Of a DNA stretch of 35,332 bases, positions 15,728 through 23,623 are shown one piece after another; position 1 is the first letter of the stretch, and each line of letters begins with the position of its first letter. The notes beneath the pieces are model-generated. The model saw only the letters and a program-made list of their open reading frames with translations. It was not told where the DNA came from and did no database searches. Where the stretch lies: NCBI GenBank assembly GCA_027067385.1, contig JAMOVV010000113.1, positions 1 to 35,332 on the forward strand, given 5' to 3'. Position numbers and translations under genes: made by a program. The DNA comes from Desulfarculaceae bacterium (lineage in GTDB: Bacteria; Desulfobacterota; Desulfarculia; Desulfarculales; Desulfarculaceae).

Positions 15728-16690
15728 GTGGCTGGTTCCTGGCGGCGCACCTGGCACGGGCCGGCCGGCCTGGTGATCTTTGGCCTGGCGGTGTGGGGCT
15801 CCCTGGCCGGGGTGGCCTGGGTACGCGTCTGGTTCTACCAGTTGGCCTGGTGGAGCTACATCCTGGTGGTGGACGCGGCAGTGCAAAAGCGCGCCGGCAA
15901 TTCGCTGCTGGTGGACCGGCCCCGCACCCTGCTGGTCATGGTCTTTGCCAGCGCTACCTTCTGGTTCGGCTGGGAGTTGGTGAACCTGCGGGTGGCCAAC
16001 TGGCACTACCTGGGCATCCCCCGCGACGCCTGGCAGCGCTGGCCCGGCGCGGTGATCGCCTACGCCACCGTGCTGCCCGGGGTGCTCTCCACCTATGAGC
16101 TGCTAACCGTGCTGGGCCTTGACTGGGGCTCGCGGGTAAAACCCCTGCCCCCGGGCACCAGGTGGTACGGCTGGTTCCTGGCCGCCGGGGTGGCCATGCT
16201 GGGCCTGCCGCTTATCTGGCCGCGGATATTCTTCCCGCTCATCTGGCTGGCGCTCATCTTCCTCCTGGAGCCGCTGAACCACCGCTGGGGCCTGCCGAGC
16301 CTGATGCGCTCCTGGCAAGACGGCGACCTGTCGCCCCTGGTGCGCCTGCTTTTGGCCGGGCTGGTCTGCGGCGCGGCCTGGGAGTCGTGGAACTTCCTGG
16401 CCGGCGCCCGCTGGGTGTATACCATCCCCTACCTGAACCAACCCAAGCTCTTTGCCATGCCCATCGCCGGCTACGGTGGGTTCGCGCCCTTTGCGGTGGA
16501 GTGCTTCGTCTTCATGAGCAGCCTGGGACTGTTGCGCGGCGGCCGCGGCTGGCAGGCCGCCGACCACGACCAACCAACCATGCCCACCCCCCCGGCCTGG
16601 ATGCGGTGGGCCGTCATCGCCGCAGCTATCGCCTTCGACGCCTTCATGCTCACCATGATCGATCGGTATTTAGTGAGAGGCTGGATTTGA
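15728..16690 (+). CDS. Multi-pass membrane protein with internal duplication
   Basis: I do not recognise a named family. The 320 residues contain about eight hydrophobic segments. A W-E-x2-N ... W-x-Y-x2-I-P motif appears twice, at 82-98 (WELVN to GIP) and 218-234 (WESWN to TIP). In each copy a hydrophobic helix and an arginine-containing helix precede it and a PG/MPIAGYGG-type turn plus Y/V-E segment follow, which indicates an ancient tandem duplication. The GTG at 15728 lies two bases after the asparaginase stop, so the pair is almost certainly one transcript with coupled translation. The conserved polar W/E/N/Y cluster inside the membrane suggests a binding or catalytic site. Transport of asparagine or aspartate is only one of several possibilities. 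Confidence 0.75.
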   Translation: MAGSWRRTWHGPAGLVIFGLAVWGSLAGVAWVRVWFYQLAWWSYILVVDAAVQKRAGNSLLVDRPRTLLVMVFASATFWFGWELVNLRVANWHYLGIPRDAWQRWPGAVIAYATVLPGVLSTYELLTVLGLDWGSRVKPLPPGTRWYGWFLAAGVAMLGLPLIWPRIFFPLIWLALIFLLEPLNHRWGLPSLMRSWQDGDLSPLVRLLLAGLVCGAAWESWNFLAGARWVYTIPYLNQPKLFAMPIAGYGGFAPFAVECFVFMSSLGLLRGGRGWQAADHDQPTMPTPPAWMRWAVIAAAIAFDAFMLTMIDRYLVRGWI

Positions 16691-16697
16691 TGGGGCA

Positions 16698-16735
16698 CTG
16701 GAGGGGGAACTTTTTGAAAAAAGTTCCCCCTCCAG
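16698..16735. terminator. Long perfect hairpin, end of the asparaginase unit
   Basis: Two 18-base arms (16698-16715 and 16718-16735) are perfectly complementary, with a GGAGGGGGAACTTTTT-type left arm. It begins eight bases after the membrane-protein stop and probably terminates that transcript. The T run is inside the stem, so it may also work from the opposite direction. Confidence 0.65.
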
Positions 16736-16758
16736 ACCTCCCCCTCAAAAACTTTTCT

Positions 16759-16796
16759 CGCAAGTACCCAGTCGCTTCCGCGACGGGGTACTTGCG
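16759..16796. repeat. Second hairpin of the plus-strand terminator module
   Basis: CGCAAGTACCC (16759-16769) pairs with GGGTACTTGCG (16786-16796), and the inner GTCGC-TTCC-GCGAC continues the stem after one mismatch. It is joined to the preceding hairpin by a CCTCCCCCTC-AAAAACTTTT linker. Confidence 0.6.
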
Positions 16797-16872
16797 GGTA
16801 AATTTTATGAGATCTGTAGAGGATAATTTCAATTAAAATTGTCTTCCTCCAAAATCTCCCCCCTCAAAAAAA

Positions 16873-16927
16873 GGGATAGGCGAATTGCGAGGAGAACTTC
16901 CTAGTTCTCCCGCAATTCGCCTATCCC
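16873..16927. terminator. 25-bp hairpin with flanking A and T runs
   Basis: Arms 16873-16898 and 16903-16927 pair over 25 bp with one bulged A and a four-base loop. Upstream is a run of A and downstream GATAAAGTTTTTTT, so it could terminate transcription from both sides, including polA. It corresponds in position to the second hairpin of the module when read on the minus strand. Confidence 0.6.
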
Positions 16928-16955
16928 GATAAAGTTTTTTTGGGGAGGGGGGTTT

Positions 16956-16995
16956 GGGGGGAGGACCTTTTTGTTCACAAAAAGGTCCTCCCCCC
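16956..16995. terminator. Long perfect hairpin, end of polA
   Basis: Nineteen-base arms (16956-16974 and 16977-16995) are perfectly complementary. On the minus strand it lies 17 bases after the polA stop, followed by an AACCCCCCTCCCC-AAAAAAACTTT linker, and mirrors the hairpin at 16698-16735. Confidence 0.65.
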
Positions 16996-17012
16996 AATTC
17001 TCCCACCCGCCC

Positions 17013-19685
17013 TCAATGCGCTTCGGCCCAGTTAGGGCCCCAGCCCAGGTCGACCTTGAGGTCTACTTGGAGGTCGAGGACGCCTTCCATGACTTGGCGC
17101 ACTCGTTCACCGAGGGCGTCGACTTGGTCTTGGGGCACTTCGAAGACCAGTTCGTCGTGCACCTGCATGATCATCAGGGCGTCGGGGAATTCGGCGTCCA
17201 GCATTTGGTCGACGTGCAGCATGGCCAGCTTGATGATATCGGCGGCGGTGCCTTGGATGGGGGTATTGACGGCCATGCGTTCGGCGGACATGCGGGCCTG
17301 GCGGTTACGGGCGTTGATGGCCGGCAGGAAGCGGCGGCGTCCCAGGAGGGTGGTGACATAGCCGTGGTCGCGGGCCTGGGCCAGGGTTTCCTGCTGCCAG
17401 GCGGCGATACCCTGGTAGCGCCCCAGGTAGCGCTGGACGATGTCTTCGGCCTCGGCGTGGTCGATCTTCAGCTCGCGGGCCAGGCGGAAGGTGGTCATGC
17501 CGTAGAGCAGGCCGAAGTTGACCGTCTTGGCAAAGCGGCGCTGGTCGGCGGTGACCTCGGCGGGGTCCAGGTCGAAGATGCGGGCCGCGGTGGCCGCGTG
17601 CACGTCGAGCCCTTGGGCCAGGTCTTGCAGGAGCAGGGGGTCGGCCGAGAGGTGGGCCAGCACCCGCAGCTCCACCTGGGAGTAGTCGGCCGAGAGCATG
17701 GAAAAGCCCTTTGCGGGCACGAAGCAGGCCCGGATGCGGCGGCCCCAGTCGGTGCGCACCGGGATGTTTTGCAGGTTGGGGTCCGAGGAACTGAGCCGGC
17801 CGGTGGCGGTGACCGCCTGGTTGTAGCTGGTGTGCACCCGCCCGGTGGCCGGGTTCACCAGCTTGGGCAGGGTTTCGATGTAGGTCGAGAGCAGCTTGGA
17901 GAGGCTGCGAAAGTTGAGCACCTCGGCCGGCAGGGGGTGCTGCTCGGCCAGGTAGGTGAGCACCTGCACGTCGGTGGAGTAGGCGGTGCGCTTCTTGGTC
18001 TTTTTCACCTGGGGCAGGCCCAGGTCTTCGAACAGGACCTGGCCGAGCTGCTTGGGCGAGTTGATGTTGAACTCGCGGCCGGCCAGCTTGAAAATCTTTT
18101 CGCGTATGCGCTCCAGGTGGCCGCCGATCTCCTGGGAAAGCTCCAGCAGGGCACCGCTGTCAATGCCCACCCCGGTCATCTCCATCTTGGCCAGCACCTG
18201 GACCAGGGGCATCTCCAGGTCGTTGAACAGATCGCTGAGCCCGGCGCTCTCCAGGCGGGGACCCAGCACCTGGTAGGCGGCCAGGGTCACCTCGGCGTCC
18301 TCGGCGGCGTAGCGGGTGGCCTTATCCAGGGGGGCCTGGTCAAAGGTGGTCTTCTTGGAGCCGGTGGCCTGCTCAAAGGGCATGACGTTGCGTCCCAGGA
18401 ACTCGGCGGCGATGGCGGCCAGGCCGTGGCTGGTCTTGCCGGGGTTGAGCAGGTACGAGGCGACCATGGTGTCAAAGTCCACCCCGGCCATCTCCAGGCC
18501 GGCGCGGCGCAGCACGATCAGGTCGTACTTGATGTTCTGGCCGATCTTGGCCACCGCGGGATCGGCCAGCAGGGGGGCCAGGGCGGCCAGGGCCTGCCGG
18601 CGGTCGGCCTGTTTTTGGCCCAACTCCAGCTTGTGGCCCACCGGCACGTAGTAGGCCTCGGCCGGGTCCACGCACAGGGAGAAGCCCACCAGCTCGGCCC
18701 GCATGGGCTCCACCGAGGTGGTCTCGGTGTCCACCGCCACCCGGCCGGCGCGGGTCGCCTGGTCGATCACCGCCTGCAGCTCGGCCATGTCGGTGATCAT
18801 GCGGTACCGGGCCGCCGGCTCCTGGTTCTCCGGGGTCATCTCCTTGATGAGCCGGGTGAACTCCAGCTTGGCCAGCACCGGGGTGAGCACCGCCGGGTCG
18901 GGGGGGCGCACCTTGAAGTCCGCCGGGTTGAAGCTAAGCGGCGCCTGGTCGTCCAGGCGCACCAACTCGCGGCTCAGCTCGGCCTGGTGGCGTAGGTTGA
19001 TGAGGTTTTCGCGCAGCTTGGACTTTTTCATGTCCGGCGCGGCGGCCAGCAGGCTATCGAGGTCGTGGTACTTGGTGATGAGCTTGGCCGCGGTCTTGGG
19101 CCCCACCCCGGGCAGGCCGGGCACGTTGTCGGAGCTGTCGCCGGTGAGGGCCATGTAGTCCACCACCTGCCGGGGGTCCACCCCCAGCTTGGCGCGCACC
19201 GCCTCGGCGTCGAAACGCTGGTCCTGCATGGTGTCCCACATGGTCACCCGGTCGCCGACCAGTTGGTAGAGGTCCTTGTCGCCCGAAACCAACACCACCG
19301 CGAAGCCGGCCTCCACCGCCTGGCGGGCCAGGGTGGCCATGAGGTCGTCGGCCTCAAACCCCTCCATCTCCACCGCCGGCAGCTCCATGGCGGTCACCAC
19401 CTGGCGCACCAGGGGGAGTTGGGCCTTGAGCGCCGGGTCCAGCGGCGGCCGGTTGGCCTTGTACTCGGGGTACAGCTTGTGCCGGAAAGTGGGGCCCTTG
19501 GCGTCGTAGACCACCGCCAGGTACTCGGGCTCCTGGTCACGCAGCACCTTGAGCAGCATGTTGGTGAAGCCGTAGACCGCGCCGGTGGGGATGCCGTCGC
19601 TGGTGGTGAGCCCGCGGATGGCGTGAAAGGCGCGGTGGATGTAGCTGCTGGCGTCCAGCAGGTATAGCACGGGCTGATCAGCCAC
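17013..19685 (-). CDS. polA: DNA polymerase I with both exonuclease domains
   Basis: Full-length 890-residue Pol I for Okazaki fragment maturation and repair. The N-terminal 5'-3' exonuclease (1-280) has YLLDASSYIHRAF, EGFEADD and SGDKDLYQL with helix-hairpin-helix GLPGVGPKTAAKL. The 3'-5' proofreading domain appears active: DTETT near 317, GQNIKYD near 385, and YAAED. Polymerase motifs are SADYSQVELR (about 662), FAKTVNFGLLYG (about 718) and QVHDE (841-845). The GTG at 19683-19685 has AAGGAG upstream. TTGAGT (19743-19748) and TAGAAT (19719-19724), 18 bases apart, form a candidate promoter in the gap after the YkgJ-type gene. Transcription ends in a hairpin cluster. Confidence 0.97.
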   Translation of the reverse strand: MADQPVLYLLDASSYIHRAFHAIRGLTTSDGIPTGAVYGFTNMLLKVLRDQEPEYLAVVYDAKGPTFRHKLYPEYKANRPPLDPALKAQLPLVRQVVTAMELPAVEMEGFEADDLMATLARQAVEAGFAVVLVSGDKDLYQLVGDRVTMWDTMQDQRFDAEAVRAKLGVDPRQVVDYMALTGDSSDNVPGLPGVGPKTAAKLITKYHDLDSLLAAAPDMKKSKLRENLINLRHQAELSRELVRLDDQAPLSFNPADFKVRPPDPAVLTPVLAKLEFTRLIKEMTPENQEPAARYRMITDMAELQAVIDQATRAGRVAVDTETTSVEPMRAELVGFSLCVDPAEAYYVPVGHKLELGQKQADRRQALAALAPLLADPAVAKIGQNIKYDLIVLRRAGLEMAGVDFDTMVASYLLNPGKTSHGLAAIAAEFLGRNVMPFEQATGSKKTTFDQAPLDKATRYAAEDAEVTLAAYQVLGPRLESAGLSDLFNDLEMPLVQVLAKMEMTGVGIDSGALLELSQEIGGHLERIREKIFKLAGREFNINSPKQLGQVLFEDLGLPQVKKTKKRTAYSTDVQVLTYLAEQHPLPAEVLNFRSLSKLLSTYIETLPKLVNPATGRVHTSYNQAVTATGRLSSSDPNLQNIPVRTDWGRRIRACFVPAKGFSMLSADYSQVELRVLAHLSADPLLLQDLAQGLDVHAATAARIFDLDPAEVTADQRRFAKTVNFGLLYGMTTFRLARELKIDHAEAEDIVQRYLGRYQGIAAWQQETLAQARDHGYVTTLLGRRRFLPAINARNRQARMSAERMAVNTPIQGTAADIIKLAMLHVDQMLDAEFPDALMIMQVHDELVFEVPQDQVDALGERVRQVMEGVLDLQVDLKVDLGWGPNWAEAH

Positions 19686-19718
19686 GATGGGGCGCTCCTT
19701 GCCTGGGGGTCATAAACG

Positions 19719-19748
19719 ATTCTACGGGCCGGCCTGGGGCCAACTCAA
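19719..19748 (-). promoter_or_regulatory. Candidate polA promoter
   Basis: On the minus strand TTGAGT (19743-19748) and TAGAAT (19719-19724) are 18 bases apart, and the polA start lies about 34 bases below the -10. The -35 overlaps the stop codon region of the upstream gene. Confidence 0.45.
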
Positions 19749-20377
19749 GCCAGGCGGGCCTTAAGCTCGGCGGCCAGCTCCTCGGCCAGCCCGAGCACCC
19801 GGCCCAGGTCCAGGCGCCGGGGTTCCAGGGACGGCACCAGCCGGCAGGCCCGCCTGCTCAGCTCGTCCAGCTCGGTGTGCACCAATCCCAAGTCCACGGT
19901 GGGGTAGGTCTCGCCGTCCTTGAAGCGGGCCAGGCGGCAGGTGCGCGGCACGCCCTCGATGGCCACCGGCACCCCGTAGAGCCGGCAGGTGAGCGGCCGC
20001 ACGGCGTAGAGCAGGCAGCGCCCGTCATGCAGCAGGGGGCAGGCCACCCGGGCCCGGCTCAGCACCCGCAGGCGCTGCTCGCCTTGGACGGCCAGGGCCT
20101 CGGCCGCCACCCGGTCAAAGGCGGCGGTGGCCTTGGCCCCGGCCCGGGCCGCCTGGCGCCGCAGGCGGCGCGGCAGACCGCTAAAGGCCCGGGCGATGTC
20201 CAACGCCTCCACCGGCGACAGGTCGAACAGGGCGTGGCAGCAGTCGTCGCAGCCCGGACGGCAGGCCACCTCGCGGGGATACTGCGCCGCCACCCGGGCA
20301 AAGGCGTCATCGGCGCGCGCGCGCAACTCCGCCAGCCCCTTGAGCACCGAACCCAGGCCTTGTGTCTCGCCGCTCAT
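19745..20377 (-). CDS. YkgJ-family zinc/iron-chelating cysteine-cluster protein
   Basis: The 210-residue protein carries the YkgJ/CxxCxxCC-type metal-binding domain: CRPGCDDCCHALFDLSPVEA (residues 38-57) and the later CPLL-x4-CLLYAVRPLTCRLYG segment (about 112-131) with further cysteine at CRLARF. This family is thought to chelate zinc or an iron cluster. No enzymatic role is established. The ATG at 20375-20377 has GGGAG about nine bases upstream. It lies upstream of polA on the same strand but polA seems to have its own promoter. Confidence 0.82.
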   Translation of the reverse strand: MSGETQGLGSVLKGLAELRARADDAFARVAAQYPREVACRPGCDDCCHALFDLSPVEALDIARAFSGLPRRLRRQAARAGAKATAAFDRVAAEALAVQGEQRLRVLSRARVACPLLHDGRCLLYAVRPLTCRLYGVPVAIEGVPRTCRLARFKDGETYPTVDLGLVHTELDELSRRACRLVPSLEPRRLDLGRVLGLAEELAAELKARLA

Positions 20378-20497
20378 CGCCCCTGTCTCCCTCCGCCGCC
20401 GGCCGCCGCCGGGTTCCGCCCCGCCACGCCGGCCAAGGTTAAAACACCCTATCTCCATAACCAAAGGCCGGGCAAGATGCAAATATCATTTCCCAGC

Positions 20498-20526
20498 TTG
20501 ACTTGCGTGGTCCGGCCGGGTAAGCT
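20498..20526 (+). promoter_or_regulatory. Promoter of the TetR gene
   Basis: TTGACT (20498-20503) and TAAGCT (20521-20526) are 17 bases apart. The region immediately downstream (20529-20566) is AT-rich, with repeated CGATT/TTGGTCGA elements that could be an autoregulatory site. TTGGTCGA also occurs, inverted, in front of the radical SAM gene. Confidence 0.45.
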
Positions 20527-20565
20527 TTAGACGATTTGAATTTTTTAGTCGATTGGTCGAAAATC

Positions 20566-21144
20566 GTGCCCCAGGAAGCCCAACCCCGCCAGCTCATCGT
20601 AGAAGCCGCCCAGGAGCTCTTTGCCCGCTTCGGCCTGGCCAAGACCACCATGGCCGACATCGCCCGGGCCTGCGGCAAGGGCAAAAGCTCCCTGTACTAC
20701 TATTTCGCCAGCAAGGAGCAGGTCTTCACGGCGGTGATCGACCAAGAGATGAGCGGCCTGAAGAATTCCATCGCCCGGGCGGTGGCCAAGGCCGATACCC
20801 CGCGGAAAAAGCTGCGGGCCTTTGCCATGGCCCGGCTTATCTACCTGGGCCAAAAGGCCGACCATTACACGGCCATAAAGGAAGAACACCTGCGACACTA
20901 CGGTTTTATCGAAGGGCTCATCCGGGAGTATTCCCACTGGGAGCTGCAGTTCATCCAGGGAATCCTGCAAGACGGCCTGGAGCAAAACCACTTCCGCCCC
21001 CTGGACCCGCCCAAGGTGGCCCGGGCCTTGTTCTTCGCGCTCAAGGGCTTTGAATATCCCTGGATCACCAGCATAAGCCAGCGGGAGATGAAACGGACGG
21101 TGGATGTTTTACTGGAAGTAATCTTCCAGGGCATCGCCCGCTGA
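20566..21144 (+). CDS. TetR-family transcriptional regulator
   Basis: The 192-residue protein has a TetR helix-turn-helix: LIVEAAQELFARFGLAKTTMADIARACGKGKSSLYYYFASKEQVF spans about residues 9-53. The C-terminal domain is a ligand-binding helical bundle of the large AcrR-type group, with LKGFEYPW near 165. The start is set at the GTG 20566 because the predicted transcript begins near 20533, which makes the in-frame TTG at 20536 almost leaderless. Neither has a strong ribosome-binding site. It precedes the radical SAM gene on the same strand by 85 bases and is a likely regulator of it. The effector is unknown. Confidence 0.88.
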   Translation: MPQEAQPRQLIVEAAQELFARFGLAKTTMADIARACGKGKSSLYYYFASKEQVFTAVIDQEMSGLKNSIARAVAKADTPRKKLRAFAMARLIYLGQKADHYTAIKEEHLRHYGFIEGLIREYSHWELQFIQGILQDGLEQNHFRPLDPPKVARALFFALKGFEYPWITSISQREMKRTVDVLLEVIFQGIAR

Positions 21145-21190
21145 GGCGGCCGGCGGCCATTATTTTTTTGCCGCGGGCTCGACCAAAAAA

Positions 21191-21202
21191 CGAATATATT
21201 CG
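21191..21202. promoter_or_regulatory. Palindrome in front of the radical SAM gene
   Basis: CGAATATATTCG is a perfect 12-base palindrome located 28 bases before the start codon, and it contains a TATATT box. It is followed by CGAAAATC, which also occurs just upstream of the TetR start. A TetR operator is the most economical explanation, by inference. Confidence 0.4.
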
Positions 21203-21229
21203 AAAATCCAATATTGAGAGAAGGCGCCC

Positions 21230-22759
21230 ATGAATACTTTGTTAATCTACCCCGAACACCCCGACACCTTTTGGGGATTCAAGCACGCGCTCAAGTTTAT
21301 CAGCAAAAAGGCCCTGCACCCGCCCCTGGGCCTGCTCACCGTGGCGGCCATGCTGCCGGGGTGGTGGGAGAAGCGCCTGGTGGACCTGAACCTGGCTCCC
21401 CTGGACGACAAGGACCTGGCCTGGGCCGAGCTGGTGATGGTCAGCGCCATGGCGGTGCAGCGGCGTTCGGCCCGGCAGGTGATCGACCGCTGCCGGGCGG
21501 CCGGGGTGAAGGTAGTGGCCGGCGGGCCGCTGTTCACGTCCGAGCCCGAGGCCTTTGACCACGTGGACCACCTGTTCATCGGCGAGGCCGAACAGACCAT
21601 GCCGGTGTTCCTGCGCGACCTGGCCAAGGGCCAACCCCACCGGGTGTACACCGCCGAGTCCTACCCCGACCCCCGGACGACCCCCATACCCCTGTGGGGC
21701 CTAACCGACATGCGGCGCTACCTCTCCATGACCCTGCAGTACTCGCGCGGCTGCCCCTTCAACTGCGACTTCTGCGACATCACCGCCCTGTACGGCCACA
21801 AGGTGCGCACCAAGGACGCCGGGCAGATCGTGACCGAGCTGGAGAGCCTCTACAAGCTGGGCTGGCGCGGCGGCGTCTTCCTGGTGGATGACAACTTCAT
21901 CGGCAATCAGCGCAAGCTCAAGGAGTCGGTGCTGCCGGCCATGCGCCGCTGGATGAAATCCCGGCGCTATCCCTTCACCTTCTCCACCGAGGCATCCATC
22001 AACCTGGCCGACGACCAAGAGCTGATGGACGCCATGGCCGCCACCGGGTTCAACAACGTCTTCATCGGCATCGAGACGCCGCACGAGGACAGCCTGGCCG
22101 AATGCGGCAAGCGGCAGAACAAGAACCGGGACCTGGTGGCCTGCGTGCAGAAGATTCAATCGTCGGGCCTGCAGGTGCACGGCGGCTTCATCGTGGGCTT
22201 TGACAGCGACCCCCCCTCCATCTTCCAGCGCCAGGTGGAGTTCATCCAGAACAGCGGCATCGTCACCGCCATGGTGGGGCTGCTCAACGCGCCGCGGGGC
22301 ACCGAGCTCTACCGCCGCCTGCGCAGCCAGGGACGCCTGCTGCAAGGCGTCACCGGTGACAACACCGACTACAGCATCAACTTCACCCCGGCCATGGGGC
22401 GCGACACCCTGCTGCAAGGCTACCGGGCGGTGATCGACGGCATCTACTCGGCCCGGCCCTACTACCAGCGGGTCAAGTCGTTTTTGCGCAACTACCAGCC
22501 GCAGCGGTGGAAGCCCTGGCGCTTTCACTTCGGGCTCATCCGCCTGCACTTCGGCTATGCCGGGGCGCTGTTCAAGTCCATGGTGCAGTTGGGCCTGCGC
22601 GACCCCCAGCGACGTTACTACTGGAAGCTGCTGGTGTGGTCCCTATTCCGGCGGCCGCGCACCCTGGGCCTGGCGGTGACCTACGCCATCTACGGGTTTC
22701 ATTTCCGGCGGGTGTTCGACGACAGCCTGGGAGGCCCCACGGCGGCCCCGACCAACTAG
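21230..22759 (+). CDS. B12-binding-domain radical SAM protein (DUF4070 type)
   Basis: The 509-residue protein has an N-terminal Rossmann-like domain of cobalamin-binding type (LLTVAAMLP and VSAMAVQRRSARQV, ending in VVAGGPLFTSEPE and FIGEAEQTMPVFL, residues 1-130). A radical SAM domain follows with the 4Fe-4S motif CPFNCDFC (Cys 175, 179, 182) in YSRGCPFNCDFCDITALYG. The C-terminal region (about 390-500) resembles DUF4070, also found in the hopanoid methylase HpnR. Such enzymes typically methylate unreactive carbon using S-adenosylmethionine and cobalamin. The substrate is unknown. The ATG at 21230 has AGAAGG upstream. The TetR gene directly before it suggests inducible expression. Confidence 0.88.
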   Translation: MNTLLIYPEHPDTFWGFKHALKFISKKALHPPLGLLTVAAMLPGWWEKRLVDLNLAPLDDKDLAWAELVMVSAMAVQRRSARQVIDRCRAAGVKVVAGGPLFTSEPEAFDHVDHLFIGEAEQTMPVFLRDLAKGQPHRVYTAESYPDPRTTPIPLWGLTDMRRYLSMTLQYSRGCPFNCDFCDITALYGHKVRTKDAGQIVTELESLYKLGWRGGVFLVDDNFIGNQRKLKESVLPAMRRWMKSRRYPFTFSTEASINLADDQELMDAMAATGFNNVFIGIETPHEDSLAECGKRQNKNRDLVACVQKIQSSGLQVHGGFIVGFDSDPPSIFQRQVEFIQNSGIVTAMVGLLNAPRGTELYRRLRSQGRLLQGVTGDNTDYSINFTPAMGRDTLLQGYRAVIDGIYSARPYYQRVKSFLRNYQPQRWKPWRFHFGLIRLHFGYAGALFKSMVQLGLRDPQRRYYWKLLVWSLFRRPRTLGLAVTYAIYGFHFRRVFDDSLGGPTAAPTN

Positions 22760-22870
22760 GAGCTTGCGGCAATTGCCGCAGAGGCCGCGCCGGCAAGAGC
22801 GGCCCGCCGGGGCTCAGGTCCCGGCGAGTTCCCCGGGCTAAAAGTGCGGCCGGCCTTTCCCGGCAGGGCC

Positions 22871-23623
22871 CTAGTTGCCGCCAAAGCCGGCCACGGTGTA
22901 GGTGCCGCTGCGGGCGTCCTTGTTCAAGGTGATGAGCCCGTGGTGGGCCGCGTCCAGCAACAGTTCGCTGAAGCTGCGGTAGCCGTGGTAGGACTCGTTG
23001 AAGGAGGGCTTCTTGCGCATGATGGTATCCTTGACCATGGAGGAGTAGATCACCTCCTTGTTCTCCCGCTGCAGGGCCACCACCGACTGGATCACCAGGT
23101 CAAAGGCCTTACGCTTCTCCGGCGGGAGGTCCTGGGGCAAGGTGGGCGGTTGGCCCACCTGGCGGTCCAGGTCCTCGTAGTAGATAAAGGCGTCGCAGTT
23201 GTCGCGCAGCAGATCGCTGGTGGAGGCCAGCATGCCCAGGCCGATGACGCTCTTGCCGTTCTCCTTGAGCTTGCTCACCAGGGGCGAGAAGTCGCTGTCG
23301 CCGCTGACGATGACAAAGGTGTCCACGTGGGGCTTGGCGTAGCACAGGTCGATGGCGTCCACCGCCAAGCGGATGTCGGCCGAGTTCTTGCCGGTCTGGC
23401 TGCGCTTGGGAATCTCGATGAGCTCGATGGCCAGCTCGTGCATGGCGTGCTTGTACTTGGAATAGCGTGACCAGTCGGCATAGGCCTTCTTGACCACCAC
23501 CTTGCCCTTTTCCACCATGCGCTCCAGCACCTTGGACATGTCAAAGACCTTGCCCCCCTTCATGCCCAGGGCCAAGTTTTCAAAGTCGATAAACACCGCC
23601 AAGGTATGTTCGTTAGACGCCAT
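22871..23623 (-). CDS. NYN-domain (LabA/DUF88) protein with LOTUS-like C-terminus
   Basis: The 250-residue protein has a PIN-like NYN nuclease domain with the acidic residues expected for metal-dependent RNA cleavage: Asp13 in FIDFENL, Asp83 in SADIRLAVDAID, and Asp109 and Asp111 in VSGDSDFSPLV. Residues about 168-247 form a winged-helix of OST-HTH/LOTUS type (VIQSVVALQRENKEVIYSS ... FSELLLDAAHHGLITL), a putative RNA-binding module. Bacterial NYN-LOTUS proteins are poorly understood. An RNA processing or decay role is the usual inference. The ATG at 23621-23623 follows a GGGGGGA run. It is transcribed divergently from glgP. Confidence 0.9.
   Translation of the reverse strand: MASNEHTLAVFIDFENLALGMKGGKVFDMSKVLERMVEKGKVVVKKAYADWSRYSKYKHAMHELAIELIEIPKRSQTGKNSADIRLAVDAIDLCYAKPHVDTFVIVSGDSDFSPLVSKLKENGKSVIGLGMLASTSDLLRDNCDAFIYYEDLDRQVGQPPTLPQDLPPEKRKAFDLVIQSVVALQRENKEVIYSSMVKDTIMRKKPSFNESYHGYRSFSELLLDAAHHGLITLNKDARSGTYTVAGFGGN

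Larger units (their letters stand above)
16691..17012. other. Non-coding stretch between convergent genes, four hairpins
   Basis: These 322 bases separate the membrane-protein gene and polA and consist largely of four long inverted repeats, joined by C-rich and A-rich linkers. The middle (16800-16870) is AT-rich with no recognisable signal. No protein gene is supported. Confidence 0.75.

Noticed and set aside
16650-16832. Similar peptide (KYPVA-x-ATGYL) encoded on both strands around 16760-16800
   Set aside because: This is a by-product of the long inverted repeat read in both directions, not two genes.
16971-18995. Long plus-strand open frame opposite polA
   Set aside because: It lies antisense to a complete polA, is rich in Gly/His/Gln repeats typical of shadow frames in GC-rich DNA, and has no recognisable domain.
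22765-22826. Perfect palindrome TGCGGCAATTGCCGCA and a CGCCGGG/CCCGGCG hairpin between convergent genes
   Set aside because: Likely GC-rich terminator or processing structures, but without a T run I could not assign a function or direction.
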